From Fibrobacterota bacterium (GTDB taxonomy: Bacteria; Fibrobacterota; Chitinivibrionia; Chitinivibrionales; Chitinispirillaceae), in the NCBI GenBank assembly GCA_023459055.1, contig JAEWVR010000025.1, positions 1-64,000 of the forward strand: DNA of 64,000 nucleotides, in the 5' to 3' direction. The first letter of the stretch is position 1, and the number at the start of each line of letters is the position of its first letter. The notes under the pieces were generated by a model. The model worked only from the letters and a program-made list of their open reading frames with translations. It was not told the DNA's origin and searched no databases. The translations under genes and the position numbers were made by a program. Below, piece by piece: positions 51,777 through 61,014 of this stretch.

Positions 51777-53507
51777 ATGAATAAAAAAGCTCTTATAGCC
51801 TGTACGATTCTTTTACTATTATTATTTATCAATAAGCCAATCAATGCAATCAATGTTACGGTTGATGCCGGTATTCAGTATCAGGAGTTTGAAGGCTGGG
51901 GAACATCAATCTGCTGGTGGGGAAATATTATCGGAAAATATCCACAGCAATCGCGTGATTCTATCATGGATCTTCTATTCGATACAACGAATGGACTTGG
52001 TCTCTCAATCGTCCGTTATAATATAGGTGGTGGTGACAACCCATCACATACTCATATGGGAGCCGGTAAATTGATGGATGGATTTAAAGCATCTGCAACT
52101 GCTCAATATGACTGGACTAAAGATGCAGGCCAGCGATGGTGCCTTGGTGCCGCAAAAAAACGGATTCCATCATCATGGTTTATATCTGAAGCATTCTCCA
52201 ATTCCCCCCCCTACTGGATGACTAGCAGTGGATGCGCCAGCGGAAATTCCGGTGGCAGCAACAACCTGAAAGCAGATTACTATGATGATTTTGCAGACTA
52301 CCTTACAGAAGTTGTTAAAAAATTCAGGGATGATTGGGGAATTACATTCCGAACCCTTGAGCCAATGAATGAACCAATGGTAGGATGGACTGTCAATGGC
52401 GGGCAGGAAGGTTGCCATGTTGATGTAAACCTGCAGGATGATATCATTCGTGAAGTTAAGGCAAAACTTGATGCAAAGGGGCTCACAGAAACAAAGATAA
52501 GTGCCCCTGATGAGACCAGTATCGACCAGACACTTGCATCATGGAACGCTTATGATGCCACAACCAAATCGTATGTTTTTCAGGTTAATACCCATGTCTA
52601 TGGCGGATCGAAGCGAGCAGAACTCAAGGCTGCTGTTGGTAACAGAAAGTTGTGGGACTCGGAATGTGATGGTAGTGGAGCTGCAGCTCCGTTTGATCAG
52701 TGGGCCCACAATCATAATGATTTTGTTCCGGGACTTGATATCGCTAATCGGGCCATACGTGATTTGAGAGAGATGAAACCACATGGATGGGTTTTCTGGC
52801 AGGCAATAGAGAGTGAGCAGGCACAGACAAGCCTTAATAAAAACTGGGGTATGATTCATGCAGATTTTACTGGCGGAAGCTCCAGATACTATATCACAAA
52901 AAAGTACCATGCAGTCAAGCAGTTCTCAAATTTCATACGTCCCTTTTCAACAATGATTGATATCAGTAATAACGATGCCGTCGCATTTATTTCACAGAAG
53001 CAGAATCAATTGACCATTGTCCAGCGAAATGCCTCCACTTCGTCTGTTTCGTATGACTACAAATTATCAAATTTCAAACAGCAGATCAGTCCGAACGCCT
53101 CAGTATGGAGAAGCAGCGCGTCAGAGAATTTCAAAAAGGTTAACGATGTTTCTATTGTAAATGGTACATTGTCAGCAACATCACCGGCACAGTCCCTGAC
53201 GACATACGTAATACAACTTGATCCGACATCATCATTACCGTATGTAACATCCAAAGGTCAATCACATTATGCTATCAGATGCGAAAAGGGTATTCTTACC
53301 ATTCGTAATGTGTTACCGGGCAATTTCTCGTTAAAAATATTTGATCTGAAAGGTACTATTGTAGCGGCATTTCCGTTAAAAAATACAGTGGCAGGTGTCA
53401 ATTCAAACAGCTATAATCTATCCGATCTGGCGCAGGGATACTATGTTGTTGAGATCTGTAATGGTGATATAGCGCTTGAGCGATCAAACGTAATGCTTAC
53501 CAGGTAA
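51777..53507 (+). CDS. Secreted glycoside hydrolase family 30 with sorting tail
   Basis: 576 residues. Signal peptide (~1-24). The catalytic barrel starts with YQEFEGWGTSICWWGN, the FEGWG(T/G)S pattern of GH30_5-like endo-beta-1,6-galactanases and relatives. Acid/base Glu is in LEPMNEPMVGW (~residue 200) and the nucleophile Glu in KLWDSECDGSG (~residue 297). A beta-sandwich (~390-480) and a Por/T9SS-like C-terminal module (LKIFDLKGTIVAAF, LAQGYYVVEICNG) follow. With the upstream GH43 it would suit arabinogalactan or pectin side chains. The exact linkage is inference. Confidence 0.88.
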   Translation: MNKKALIACTILLLLLFINKPINAINVTVDAGIQYQEFEGWGTSICWWGNIIGKYPQQSRDSIMDLLFDTTNGLGLSIVRYNIGGGDNPSHTHMGAGKLMDGFKASATAQYDWTKDAGQRWCLGAAKKRIPSSWFISEAFSNSPPYWMTSSGCASGNSGGSNNLKADYYDDFADYLTEVVKKFRDDWGITFRTLEPMNEPMVGWTVNGGQEGCHVDVNLQDDIIREVKAKLDAKGLTETKISAPDETSIDQTLASWNAYDATTKSYVFQVNTHVYGGSKRAELKAAVGNRKLWDSECDGSGAAAPFDQWAHNHNDFVPGLDIANRAIRDLREMKPHGWVFWQAIESEQAQTSLNKNWGMIHADFTGGSSRYYITKKYHAVKQFSNFIRPFSTMIDISNNDAVAFISQKQNQLTIVQRNASTSSVSYDYKLSNFKQQISPNASVWRSSASENFKKVNDVSIVNGTLSATSPAQSLTTYVIQLDPTSSLPYVTSKGQSHYAIRCEKGILTIRNVLPGNFSLKIFDLKGTIVAAFPLKNTVAGVNSNSYNLSDLAQGYYVVEICNGDIALERSNVMLTR

Positions 53508-54045
53508 ACCGGAGCAATTGACACAAAGATATAAATTTCCAGAATACTGTACCCCGGCTTTGTTATTGACTGCTAATATATAATCACCAAATGTTTGGTA
53601 ATAGCAAAAACCCACCAATCAGCTACATTATATTACTGTGAACTCCGGCTCAAAATGAATGCATGGTTTCAGAGCTTTTTTGATGTAGATGTGTTCATTC
53701 CTGAAAAACAGATGTTTTTGCCATAGGTGGCTTAATTTTTTTTAAAAAAAAGCCAATTATGTGGACAATTCTGTCCATAGATTTTGCTTTTTAATCCAGG
53801 CTTATTCATCAATGCGGAAGTATATTATCGAAAGTAGAAACCGGAGGACAGGCTGAAATATGGGTAAAATGTTGGTACGATTTATGGTAACAACGCAACT
53901 CAATCAATAATTATGTCCAGGGGTAATGCTGAAAACACTGTCTGGTCGTTTTTCAAAAAAATAATCCGGCAAAGTCTTAGGCCGAGACAGCAACCGGATA
54001 CGGTAAAATAAAAGCTATGTATCTTATTAGTAAAGGGAGGCGTTT
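53508..54045. other. Intergenic region before the SGNH hydrolase gene
   Basis: 538 nt with no convincing gene. ACCAAA-TG-TTTGGT (53586-53599) is a 6-bp-arm palindrome that could be a LacI-type operator. Other short inverted repeats are GGACA...TGTCC near 53762 and a T8A8 tract flanked by GGCTT and AGCC near 53733. A Shine-Dalgarno (AAAGGGAGG) precedes the next gene. Confidence 0.5.
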
Positions 54046-55017
54046 ATGCATTATTTAAAAAGTTATTTTGTTAAAATGACTTTTGCATGTCTGTTTATGG
54101 TGTTTACCATGTACGCACAAAAACCACAGCTAACAGCAAATGATCTGGCGGTCAACGGCGAGTCATTTTTTCAAATGACTCAAATTACTGAAGAATTTTC
54201 CAAACTGGCACGGGCAGATGGGGTACTTACCGGAACTCAGGATTTCCATGAGATTGCGGTATCCGGCAAAGACATTGCTACAATAATTAATCAATTTAAG
54301 AATTGTTCTCCTAAGCCTAAATATGTTTTAACCGATGGCGGTGGCATCGATTTGTTTCAGGGCAGTTGCCAGGCTGGTGACAAGAATTGTGCCAAAGTTC
54401 AATATTGCAAAACAAAATTAGAAGAGTATATTGCTGAAATGAAAAAGGCTGGCGTAAAAGCATTTGTCTGGACGGGATATCCTGAAGCTCCAGGTAACGC
54501 AAGCCTGACAACAAACCAGGCTATATGGACTGTGGTAGCTAAGGAAGTTATCGCTAAAACAACCGAACCCAAAGCAATCTTTGTTGATTTACTTCCTGTA
54601 TTTGCAGGAAAATATAGTCAATATTTTCCATCGGGTGACGGCCTTCACCCTAACCCGACTGGTAGTGCTGCAGCAGCTAAAGCGTTCTGGGATGCAATGA
54701 AAGCAGATAATTATGCTTTTTTCAACGGAACGACATCTGTATCTGAACAGGTTGTTAACAACAATCGTGGTCATATTCTCAGCCAGGTAATGATTAACGG
54801 CAATCTATCTGTGTCATTATCTGTTGACCAACCATCAGATATCAGCCTTAGACTGACAACAGCTTCAGGTCGCAGTGTATTTACAGCTCAGCAACATGCT
54901 GCAGTTAGCGGAAAACAGGATGTAGTATTTCAGACTGCCGGACTCGCTCGTGGTGTATACTGCTGTGAAATCAGGACTGGTAAACATGTTAGTCAATCAA
55001 CACTGCTTATCCACTGA
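54046..55017 (+). CDS. Secreted SGNH/GDSL-like hydrolase, variant, with sorting-like tail
   Basis: 323 residues with a signal peptide (~1-25, ending MYAQ). It resembles an SGNH esterase: block I as VNGESFFQM (Gly-Glu-Ser in place of Gly-Asp-Ser) and block V DGLHPNPTGS with the catalytic Asp-x-x-His. Block III reads DGGGIDLF where G-x-N-D is expected, so the Asn is lost. Several Cys (NCSP, SCQAGDKNC, YCKTK) may form disulfides. The C-terminal ~85 residues look like a Por/T9SS tail (ISLRLTTASGRSVFTAQ, ARGVYCCEIRTG). Possibly a carbohydrate esterase acting with the GH43/GH30 pair. Confidence 0.7.
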   Translation: MHYLKSYFVKMTFACLFMVFTMYAQKPQLTANDLAVNGESFFQMTQITEEFSKLARADGVLTGTQDFHEIAVSGKDIATIINQFKNCSPKPKYVLTDGGGIDLFQGSCQAGDKNCAKVQYCKTKLEEYIAEMKKAGVKAFVWTGYPEAPGNASLTTNQAIWTVVAKEVIAKTTEPKAIFVDLLPVFAGKYSQYFPSGDGLHPNPTGSAAAAKAFWDAMKADNYAFFNGTTSVSEQVVNNNRGHILSQVMINGNLSVSLSVDQPSDISLRLTTASGRSVFTAQQHAAVSGKQDVVFQTAGLARGVYCCEIRTGKHVSQSTLLIH

Positions 55018-55029
55018 TTACAAAAATGA

Positions 55030-55064
55030 ATAGCCCTGCATCCGAGGGCTATTGTCTCCTTTTT
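55030..55064 (+). terminator. Rho-independent terminator after the SGNH gene
   Basis: ATAGCCCT / AGGGCTAT stem (55030-55037 with 55045-55052) with a 7-nt loop; a T-rich tract begins 6 nt later. Confidence 0.7.
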
Positions 55065-55109
55065 GCATATAAGCTTAAAGAGAACATATTGATTGTTATA
55101 GCATTAATC

Positions 55110-55155
55110 AATCATGAAACCGGATGGCAGTAATGTTATTTCCGGTTTCATGATT
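55110..55155. repeat. Perfect 15-bp inverted repeat
   Basis: AATCATGAAACCGGA (55110-55124) and its exact complement TCCGGTTTCATGATT (55141-55155) flank a 16-nt loop. There is no T run on either strand. It lies between the SGNH gene terminator and the beta-helix lipoprotein gene; an operator or RNA hairpin is possible. Confidence 0.85.
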
Positions 55156-55391
55156 TAAAAACTTTCATTGACAAGGGAATTCCGGAACTTTTGTCTTACC
55201 AACCTTCTCCTATCAGGGTTTCGGTTGCGGTAATAGAATGATTTTCTGTAGATCCCAATCCTGTGTAGCAATAAAAAAATGTTTGAACCCCGGGTGACAG
55301 ATTATTTTTACTCGTGTAAGGCCCTGGTAAAAGTTCACTGTGCAAACGATTAAAAAGTATAGTGGTAAATATCATAAATGGTGAGGTTGTA

Positions 55392-57212
55392 ATGAATAAA
55401 TTTTGTCTGGTATTATTTTTCTCTGCCGTACTTTTCATACAATGTTCTACTGAGAATAACGGCAATCCAATCGTCCCTCCACCTGAGGAGCAGACTAAAG
55501 AAGGTATAATATCGAATGAAGAGGCATGGTCGGAAACAGACAAAATTTATCGGATCACCGGTGATTGTTCAATTGAATCACCGGTAACCTGGGGGCAAGG
55601 AATTAAGGTCATCATTGATCCAGGTACTGTCTTAGGCGTTGGTAATAATGGTAACCTGACCATCGAAAAAGGTGTCACGGTGAAAATAGGTGATAACTCC
55701 TATATCGAGGTGGGTATCAATTCGCAGGGAACGCTCAACGCAAACGGATCGGCTGACTCCCCGGTAGTATTTAAAGCTGATACGGGTGTGCAGGCGTGGG
55801 GTTCTTCTCAAGGCGGAGGGATTATTTTAGGTGATTCCGCAAAAAATATTCTCTTAAACTATTGTACTGTCACTGAGGCAACAGCAGGTATAACTGTCAA
55901 GGCAGGATCTCCGGTTATCACCAACTGCAAAGTGACCTCCTGTAAAGGTAATGGCATTTTCTTCGACAGTACAGCAGGGCCTGGTGATTCCTTAACGTTC
56001 ACTAACAACACAATTTCCGACTGTGGCGGGTACCCTCTGACTTTATTTGCAGATAAACTGGGAAATCTCTCCGGAAAGATTACATTCTCAGGATTTGATA
56101 AAGAGAAAAACGGAATCCATGTACTGGGAACACTTGTTAAAAATGAAGATGCAGTCTGGAGAAAAATGGATCTGCCTTACATTTTCAGTCAAACGACAGT
56201 GATCGGCTCATTTTCGTCAGGAGCAAGCAGTGTAACCATAATGCCCGGTGTTGTATGTAAATTCGAAAAGAATGCCAGTATCAGAATCGGTGATCCATGC
56301 TTTGGTGTCGGAATACTGATTGCTAAAGGTACTCCTAAAGACTCTATATTTTTTATCAACAGTTCCCCTGATATTAAATGGGGAGACAGTAGCGCAGGCA
56401 TATGGATAGGGACTGAATCACCGGTAAACACTCTATTTGAATATTGTTCAATACGTAACGCTACAACAGGAATTTATGTAATGGCAGCAAAGGTTAACGT
56501 TTCGAATTGCCTGGTAACCGGTTGCGATTCCAATGGGATAACCTTTATTAATGCAAGCCCCTATGATTCTTCGTCATTTAACGACAATTCTTTTGTTAAT
56601 AATGGCGGTTATGGAATCAGTATTTCGGCTTTTGACCTTATTAATCTTTCCGGTACCGGAAGTGTCGCTGACAATGGGAAAGGCGGCATATATGTCAGTG
56701 GTGAAACCATTTGGCAAAGCGGAACATGGAAGAAGTACGATCAGCCATACATTGTGGATGGAATACTTGACATTAGTGGTTTACAGGGTGTTGAAATAAA
56801 CATTCATCCAGGTACAGAGTTTCATTTTTTACCCGGCGCTTATATTAATGTAGGAAAATCAAACCCCGGAACGTTAATTGCCAGAGGCTCAGATAATTTA
56901 CCTATACTATTTGATTCTTATGATCAGGATGAGTACTGGGGTGCGGATGAAGACGGGATTACTGGTGGCATAAGAATCGGGGAAAATGCAGATGTGAAAA
57001 CAGAACTAAAATACTGTGAAATAAACAATGCCACCAGCGGTGTTTATGTTGATGCAAACGTAAAAATTGAAAACTGCAGTTTAAAAAACAACCGGGAGTA
57101 TGGCATAGTTATCGATAAAAATGCTTCTTCGGCATCAATCTCGGGGAATTCCTTTTCGGAAAACGGTGTAGACTCCACATATGTTATTAATGACGATATG
57201 CCCACCCCCTAA
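55392..57212 (+). CDS. Parallel beta-helix lipoprotein with three tandem modules
   Basis: 606 residues from ATG 55392 (GGTGAGG upstream). A type II signal peptide with lipobox LFIQC, Cys at ~18. After a Pro/Glu linker, three ~190-residue modules repeat the same order: a beta segment with a P-G-T/V-x turn (IDPGTVLGV, IMPGVVCKF, IHPGTEFHF), then GTLNANGSADSP / ILIAKGTPKDS / TLIARGSDNLP, then a right-handed beta-helix stretch with N-C-x-V/I rungs. Surface-anchored, probably glycan-binding or lyase-like, but no catalytic residues stand out. No clear operon. Confidence 0.75.
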   Translation: MNKFCLVLFFSAVLFIQCSTENNGNPIVPPPEEQTKEGIISNEEAWSETDKIYRITGDCSIESPVTWGQGIKVIIDPGTVLGVGNNGNLTIEKGVTVKIGDNSYIEVGINSQGTLNANGSADSPVVFKADTGVQAWGSSQGGGIILGDSAKNILLNYCTVTEATAGITVKAGSPVITNCKVTSCKGNGIFFDSTAGPGDSLTFTNNTISDCGGYPLTLFADKLGNLSGKITFSGFDKEKNGIHVLGTLVKNEDAVWRKMDLPYIFSQTTVIGSFSSGASSVTIMPGVVCKFEKNASIRIGDPCFGVGILIAKGTPKDSIFFINSSPDIKWGDSSAGIWIGTESPVNTLFEYCSIRNATTGIYVMAAKVNVSNCLVTGCDSNGITFINASPYDSSSFNDNSFVNNGGYGISISAFDLINLSGTGSVADNGKGGIYVSGETIWQSGTWKKYDQPYIVDGILDISGLQGVEINIHPGTEFHFLPGAYINVGKSNPGTLIARGSDNLPILFDSYDQDEYWGADEDGITGGIRIGENADVKTELKYCEINNATSGVYVDANVKIENCSLKNNREYGIVIDKNASSASISGNSFSENGVDSTYVINDDMPTP

Positions 57213-57213
57213 G

Positions 57214-57414
57214 ACAATGTCGTTAAGTTAAGATTTACACGTAAGACTCGCCCCCTAAATCCCCCGCAGGGGGACTTGAAGAAATAGGCTAAACAAACTA
57301 TTCATCTCTCAAAGTCCCCCTGCGGGAGCCCCTTGGGAACACCTGCCGAGGTGGGATTTAGGGGGCGAGCAACCGGCACAGCTGCAACATGTCAAAACTA
57401 AGTTAACGACATTG
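57214..57414. mobile_element. MITE-like inverted-repeat element
   Basis: Nested inverted repeats: outer ACAATGTCGTTAAGTTA (57214-57230) with its near-complement at 57399-57414 (2 mismatches); middle CTCGCCCCCTAAATCCC (57247-57263) exactly matching 57353-57369 in reverse; inner CCGCAGGGGGACTTGA (57264-57279) with 57309-57325, one base off. ~200 bp, no coding capacity. Repeats built on CCCCCTAAATCCC are known non-autonomous elements in many bacteria. It sits between convergent genes. Confidence 0.75.
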
Positions 57415-57450
57415 CCCCCTGAGAGCGGCGTTCATCTGCTTAGATTGATA

Positions 57451-59058
57451 CTACATGCGAGAGACAATAAGTCGCTTTGATTCACTCACACCCTTACCAT
57501 TTACCATAATGATCACCACATTTCCTGTCAATTTGCCATGTTTCATTGAATAACGACATGGTGCATTTACAGTCTGGCTGCCGATTTGCTTTCCGTCAAT
57601 GGTATGCAGGGTAATCCGGTACGCCCCGTTATATGAAACATTGATCATGATAGCACTGTTTTCAACCTGGGCTGTAATAGAATGCGCAGTGATTGATGGC
57701 ACCTGCGGCTGTAAGCCTTTTCCGATCGATAATGGTGTTGGTATAACAGCGGAGTCCAGTATACCCAAAACAGTTCCCTTACTGTCAAATGCTGTGAGGT
57801 GGACATACGCGGCACCAGCAGGGATCTTTAGCTTTTTATTGACATAAAACGAATCTGTTGGAGTGACCGGAATACTGTCAGCTGTGGAAACAACCGTCTT
57901 CGATGCATCACAAAACTGAATTTTGACATGCCCCTTATAGAAAACGCCAAATGTACCACTAATATCTAAAGAATCACCAGACTGCACTCCCGTCAACTTT
58001 TTAGTTATAAGACCTGCTGAATTGACTTCAAGCACGGGTCCATTTGATCGTGCGGTAAACCAGTTTTCCTCCAGGGTGACCGAATCACCCGGAGCAATTG
58101 TCGTAAGCGGCCCGAGTACCTCAACTTCAAGCATGTTCATGTTCGGGTATGTATACACCTGTACTGATGCACCACTGTCAGGGTAGGTCTTCCCGTTCTG
58201 ATAACTGAACGTCTTTACATACGCATAGGCATCATACCGGTCGTTGAAACAGATCCATCCCGCGCGACAGTCTGCACCGATCTTGCCTCTAAGCTTTTTA
58301 AACTGAACGCCCATAATATTTCCCGGTGCTGCATCCGGTACCCACTGTTCTCCTGCTCCAGTACCTTCGTTCTTATACTGAACGTAGCCCTTATTGCCGC
58401 CAAGCGAGCTTTGCTGGTAGCGTTGAAAATATACCCAGATATTTTCGAGGTCGGCAGTGTCATTGTTACTGCACGAACTTTGTGTTATGTCCCATATTCC
58501 ATGTGTCATCGATTGTTGCCCTTTATTATACATGGTCATCACTACCTTTACACGCGAAGAGCCCTTGTAGAGAGTAATATCCCGTTTGAATTGTAAACCC
58601 TTATGTGTTTTGTATTTTTCAAGATTGCTGTCCTCAATCGGGCTAAGCATAGAAATTACCGCTGAATCTGCGTTGTTATGAAGAACAGTACAGGTGTAAA
58701 TGCCAAAATCAACTTTTGGCGGTGATGGCCACTGGAAATCGGACTGCGGTGATGGAAGCTGACGAAAACCGCCGATCATCGAATCACCACTCACGATATT
58801 TTTTCCTAGCATCGACTTGTGGATATAGATTGAAGGATGAGTACCGAGATCGTATTGCATCACTCTGCCACCAATTTTGGGGACTGCAGCAAGCGTAACA
58901 ATCCCGTTCTTAAGAACTACCACAGAGTCCCAGGCGGTACCCCAGTTATTATAGTTGGATGTTTTTTCAAGCGAGACATCATACTGCTGAGCATCCGTAA
59001 CCACGACTGTGACAATGAAAAAAACAATAATCACCGTAATAAGACGCATACGATCCAC
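57451..59058 (-). CDS. Secreted DUF4380-like (mutarotase-fold) protein
   Basis: Start taken at GTG 59058, 6 nt after AAGGAG; ATG 59049 also fits (~535 residues). Signal peptide ITVIIVFFIVTVVVTDAQ. The following ~270 residues resemble DUF4380/galactose-mutarotase-like beta-sandwiches (VVVLKNGIVTLAAVPKIGGR, LGTHPSIYIHK, GGFRQLPSPQSDFQWPSPP, MTHGIWDITQ). A beta-sandwich and a sorting-like tail (ITLHTIDGKQIGSQTV onward) end it. Probably an extracellular carbohydrate-interacting protein. Convergent with the beta-helix lipoprotein, divergent from the barrel gene. Confidence 0.7.
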   Translation of the reverse strand: MDRMRLITVIIVFFIVTVVVTDAQQYDVSLEKTSNYNNWGTAWDSVVVLKNGIVTLAAVPKIGGRVMQYDLGTHPSIYIHKSMLGKNIVSGDSMIGGFRQLPSPQSDFQWPSPPKVDFGIYTCTVLHNNADSAVISMLSPIEDSNLEKYKTHKGLQFKRDITLYKGSSRVKVVMTMYNKGQQSMTHGIWDITQSSCSNNDTADLENIWVYFQRYQQSSLGGNKGYVQYKNEGTGAGEQWVPDAAPGNIMGVQFKKLRGKIGADCRAGWICFNDRYDAYAYVKTFSYQNGKTYPDSGASVQVYTYPNMNMLEVEVLGPLTTIAPGDSVTLEENWFTARSNGPVLEVNSAGLITKKLTGVQSGDSLDISGTFGVFYKGHVKIQFCDASKTVVSTADSIPVTPTDSFYVNKKLKIPAGAAYVHLTAFDSKGTVLGILDSAVIPTPLSIGKGLQPQVPSITAHSITAQVENSAIMINVSYNGAYRITLHTIDGKQIGSQTVNAPCRYSMKHGKLTGNVVIIMVNGKGVSESKRLIVSRM

Positions 59059-59202
59059 TCTCAACTCCTTATCAAATGTATTTCTACTCCATAATATATA
59101 AAATCTAATTTTTGAAGACCGGTTAAATGATACTATTTTTTTTACGGACAATAACTATATACTAAGATAAAAGCAGCGGTGGCACTATATCCAAAAGGAT
59201 TT

Positions 59203-60930
59203 ATGATGAACAAGCATTTGAATGTATTACTGATCATAATCGTTTGCAGTATCGCCAGCCCGGCGCGTATCTTTTTCGTTGGATCGAATCCGTTTTTATC
59301 AATTATCGCATTTCCTCAGGATGTTGCCAGGCTTCCAGGTGAATATGTATTCTACTATCCATCTTATCAGAAATTGCCCTGGTGGGGAGATATTGATGAG
59401 CCGACAAAACGCCCTAATGATACCTACACAGTTACCGGAGAAAATATCTCGCAAGAAGCTTCAAATTCAGTTTTTGAACATCGTGGTGATATACGGGCGG
59501 TCAGTAATGCCATGGGAGTAGTGCGCAAGGTTAATGATAAAGTTTCACAATATATCGACCTGACCTATAACATTAATGCGTTCTCAAATAAATCAAGCGG
59601 TAATCTGACCAATAGCAGCCTGACCGTTCCATTTGACTACAAAGTTACCAACTCAAGTCATGAGGTGCTCGCAAGTTCAATCTGGGCTTTTATGTTCCGC
59701 GATATTCCTGCGGGTATCAAGATACAGCTGGGTTTTTATGATCTTGCGACACCGAATCAGGACTTTTCCTTTACACGAAACAATACCAGGTATTCGACTG
59801 ACCGCATGGTCTGGGGATGGTCCACGGTGAGCTGCAGTCATATCTTTGGCACAACAGGTCTTGATGGGGATGCGTGGTTTCAGAATGAGTATTCACGTGG
59901 CCCTATTTACAGAGGAGATATCCAGGCAGGGCTCACATTCAGTAAACTCAAATTCGGAACACGGTTACGTTATCAATATGGTAAACTTGCTCAATACAGC
60001 TGGGTACCATCATCGGGTTCGATCGCCGATTCCACTCTTTCAGCTAACTTTGAAGGCACGTACCAAAAAAGTCAATGGGCACGAAAAACCACCGATGCAA
60101 TGGCACGCGTCTATGGAAATTATACATGGAAAAAGGGTGATAAATACTCTTTAAACACGCTGTTTTTTCTTGGCTATGAAGCACAGAAATTCCGTAATGC
60201 ACTAACAGAAAATCTGGATGCAGAGGATGGTGCACTTGAGGCAATCCGGAGCGTTGTTGTGGAAATAAATCCAAATGTCAATATATACCCCTGGAATAAA
60301 TACTCCTATATTGATGCAGCATTATTGATTGAGTATTCATATTCCCGTTATAATAATACATCAAAGCAATGGATTAGCGGATCTCAGCAGGACGCATACC
60401 GTGCGAGTCGTGTGTACATCGGTGATGAATATACATGGGAAAATTTTTCATATGCCAATGAACATTTTGTTGATTTTGGTGTTGACATAAGTACACTATA
60501 TCCACTGTATGGTAATGCACACCGCAGTGTCGGGCTTGGACTTATACTTTTTGTCAACTCAAAATTCACCTGGATGAACAAGCATTACGGACACAATAAT
60601 AATGCCGGTAGTGAATTTAAATTTGTCACCGATAATATAAGAAAAAACTTCAAGCGTGAAGTATGGTTCAACACAATGTTTTCCATTAATTACCGTCAGG
60701 GGCCGGCAAACCTCAATCTACAGTTGACAGAACCGCTATTATACCTTCTTCAACCACGGACAAGAATCACTGATGCCAAAGGGAAAAACATTCTCTATGA
60801 TCACGAAAAAAAGGGTAACTGGGCATCACAGCAGGGTGTCAAAGCAGCACTTCTTGTAGCATACGACCTGCCAACTCTGAAAGCGAAGTTACGTAAGGGG
60901 AATAGTACGGCACCAGTATCGGGATACTGA
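59203..60930 (+). CDS. Outer-membrane beta-barrel protein, unknown function
   Basis: About 575 residues from ATG 59203 (AAAGGA close upstream). Signal peptide (VLLIIIVCSIASPARIFF). The rest alternates short amphipathic strands ending in Tyr/Phe/Trp with polar loops (YIDLTYNINAFS, IKIQLGFYDLAT, LKFGTRLRYQYGKLAQYSW, NVNIYPWNKYSYIDAALLIE), as in a 14-18-strand barrel. It ends PALKAKLRK-like, without a terminal Phe. Possibly a fatty-acid or oligosaccharide porin; no family recognised. Divergent from the DUF4380-like gene, with which it might share regulation. Confidence 0.65.
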   Translation: MMNKHLNVLLIIIVCSIASPARIFFVGSNPFLSIIAFPQDVARLPGEYVFYYPSYQKLPWWGDIDEPTKRPNDTYTVTGENISQEASNSVFEHRGDIRAVSNAMGVVRKVNDKVSQYIDLTYNINAFSNKSSGNLTNSSLTVPFDYKVTNSSHEVLASSIWAFMFRDIPAGIKIQLGFYDLATPNQDFSFTRNNTRYSTDRMVWGWSTVSCSHIFGTTGLDGDAWFQNEYSRGPIYRGDIQAGLTFSKLKFGTRLRYQYGKLAQYSWVPSSGSIADSTLSANFEGTYQKSQWARKTTDAMARVYGNYTWKKGDKYSLNTLFFLGYEAQKFRNALTENLDAEDGALEAIRSVVVEINPNVNIYPWNKYSYIDAALLIEYSYSRYNNTSKQWISGSQQDAYRASRVYIGDEYTWENFSYANEHFVDFGVDISTLYPLYGNAHRSVGLGLILFVNSKFTWMNKHYGHNNNAGSEFKFVTDNIRKNFKREVWFNTMFSINYRQGPANLNLQLTEPLLYLLQPRTRITDAKGKNILYDHEKKGNWASQQGVKAALLVAYDLPTLKAKLRKGNSTAPVSGY

Positions 60931-61014
60931 TTCTGTGATATGACATTTACAAAGGTATTCCGGAATACTAAACAGACCAGCAAAATACAATGGCTCTGTT
61001 TATCTCGTCAGATT

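Noticed and set aside
55196..55543. 115-residue minus-strand frame
   Set aside because: Runs antisense across the start and signal peptide of the lipoprotein gene, without a ribosome binding site or recognisable features.
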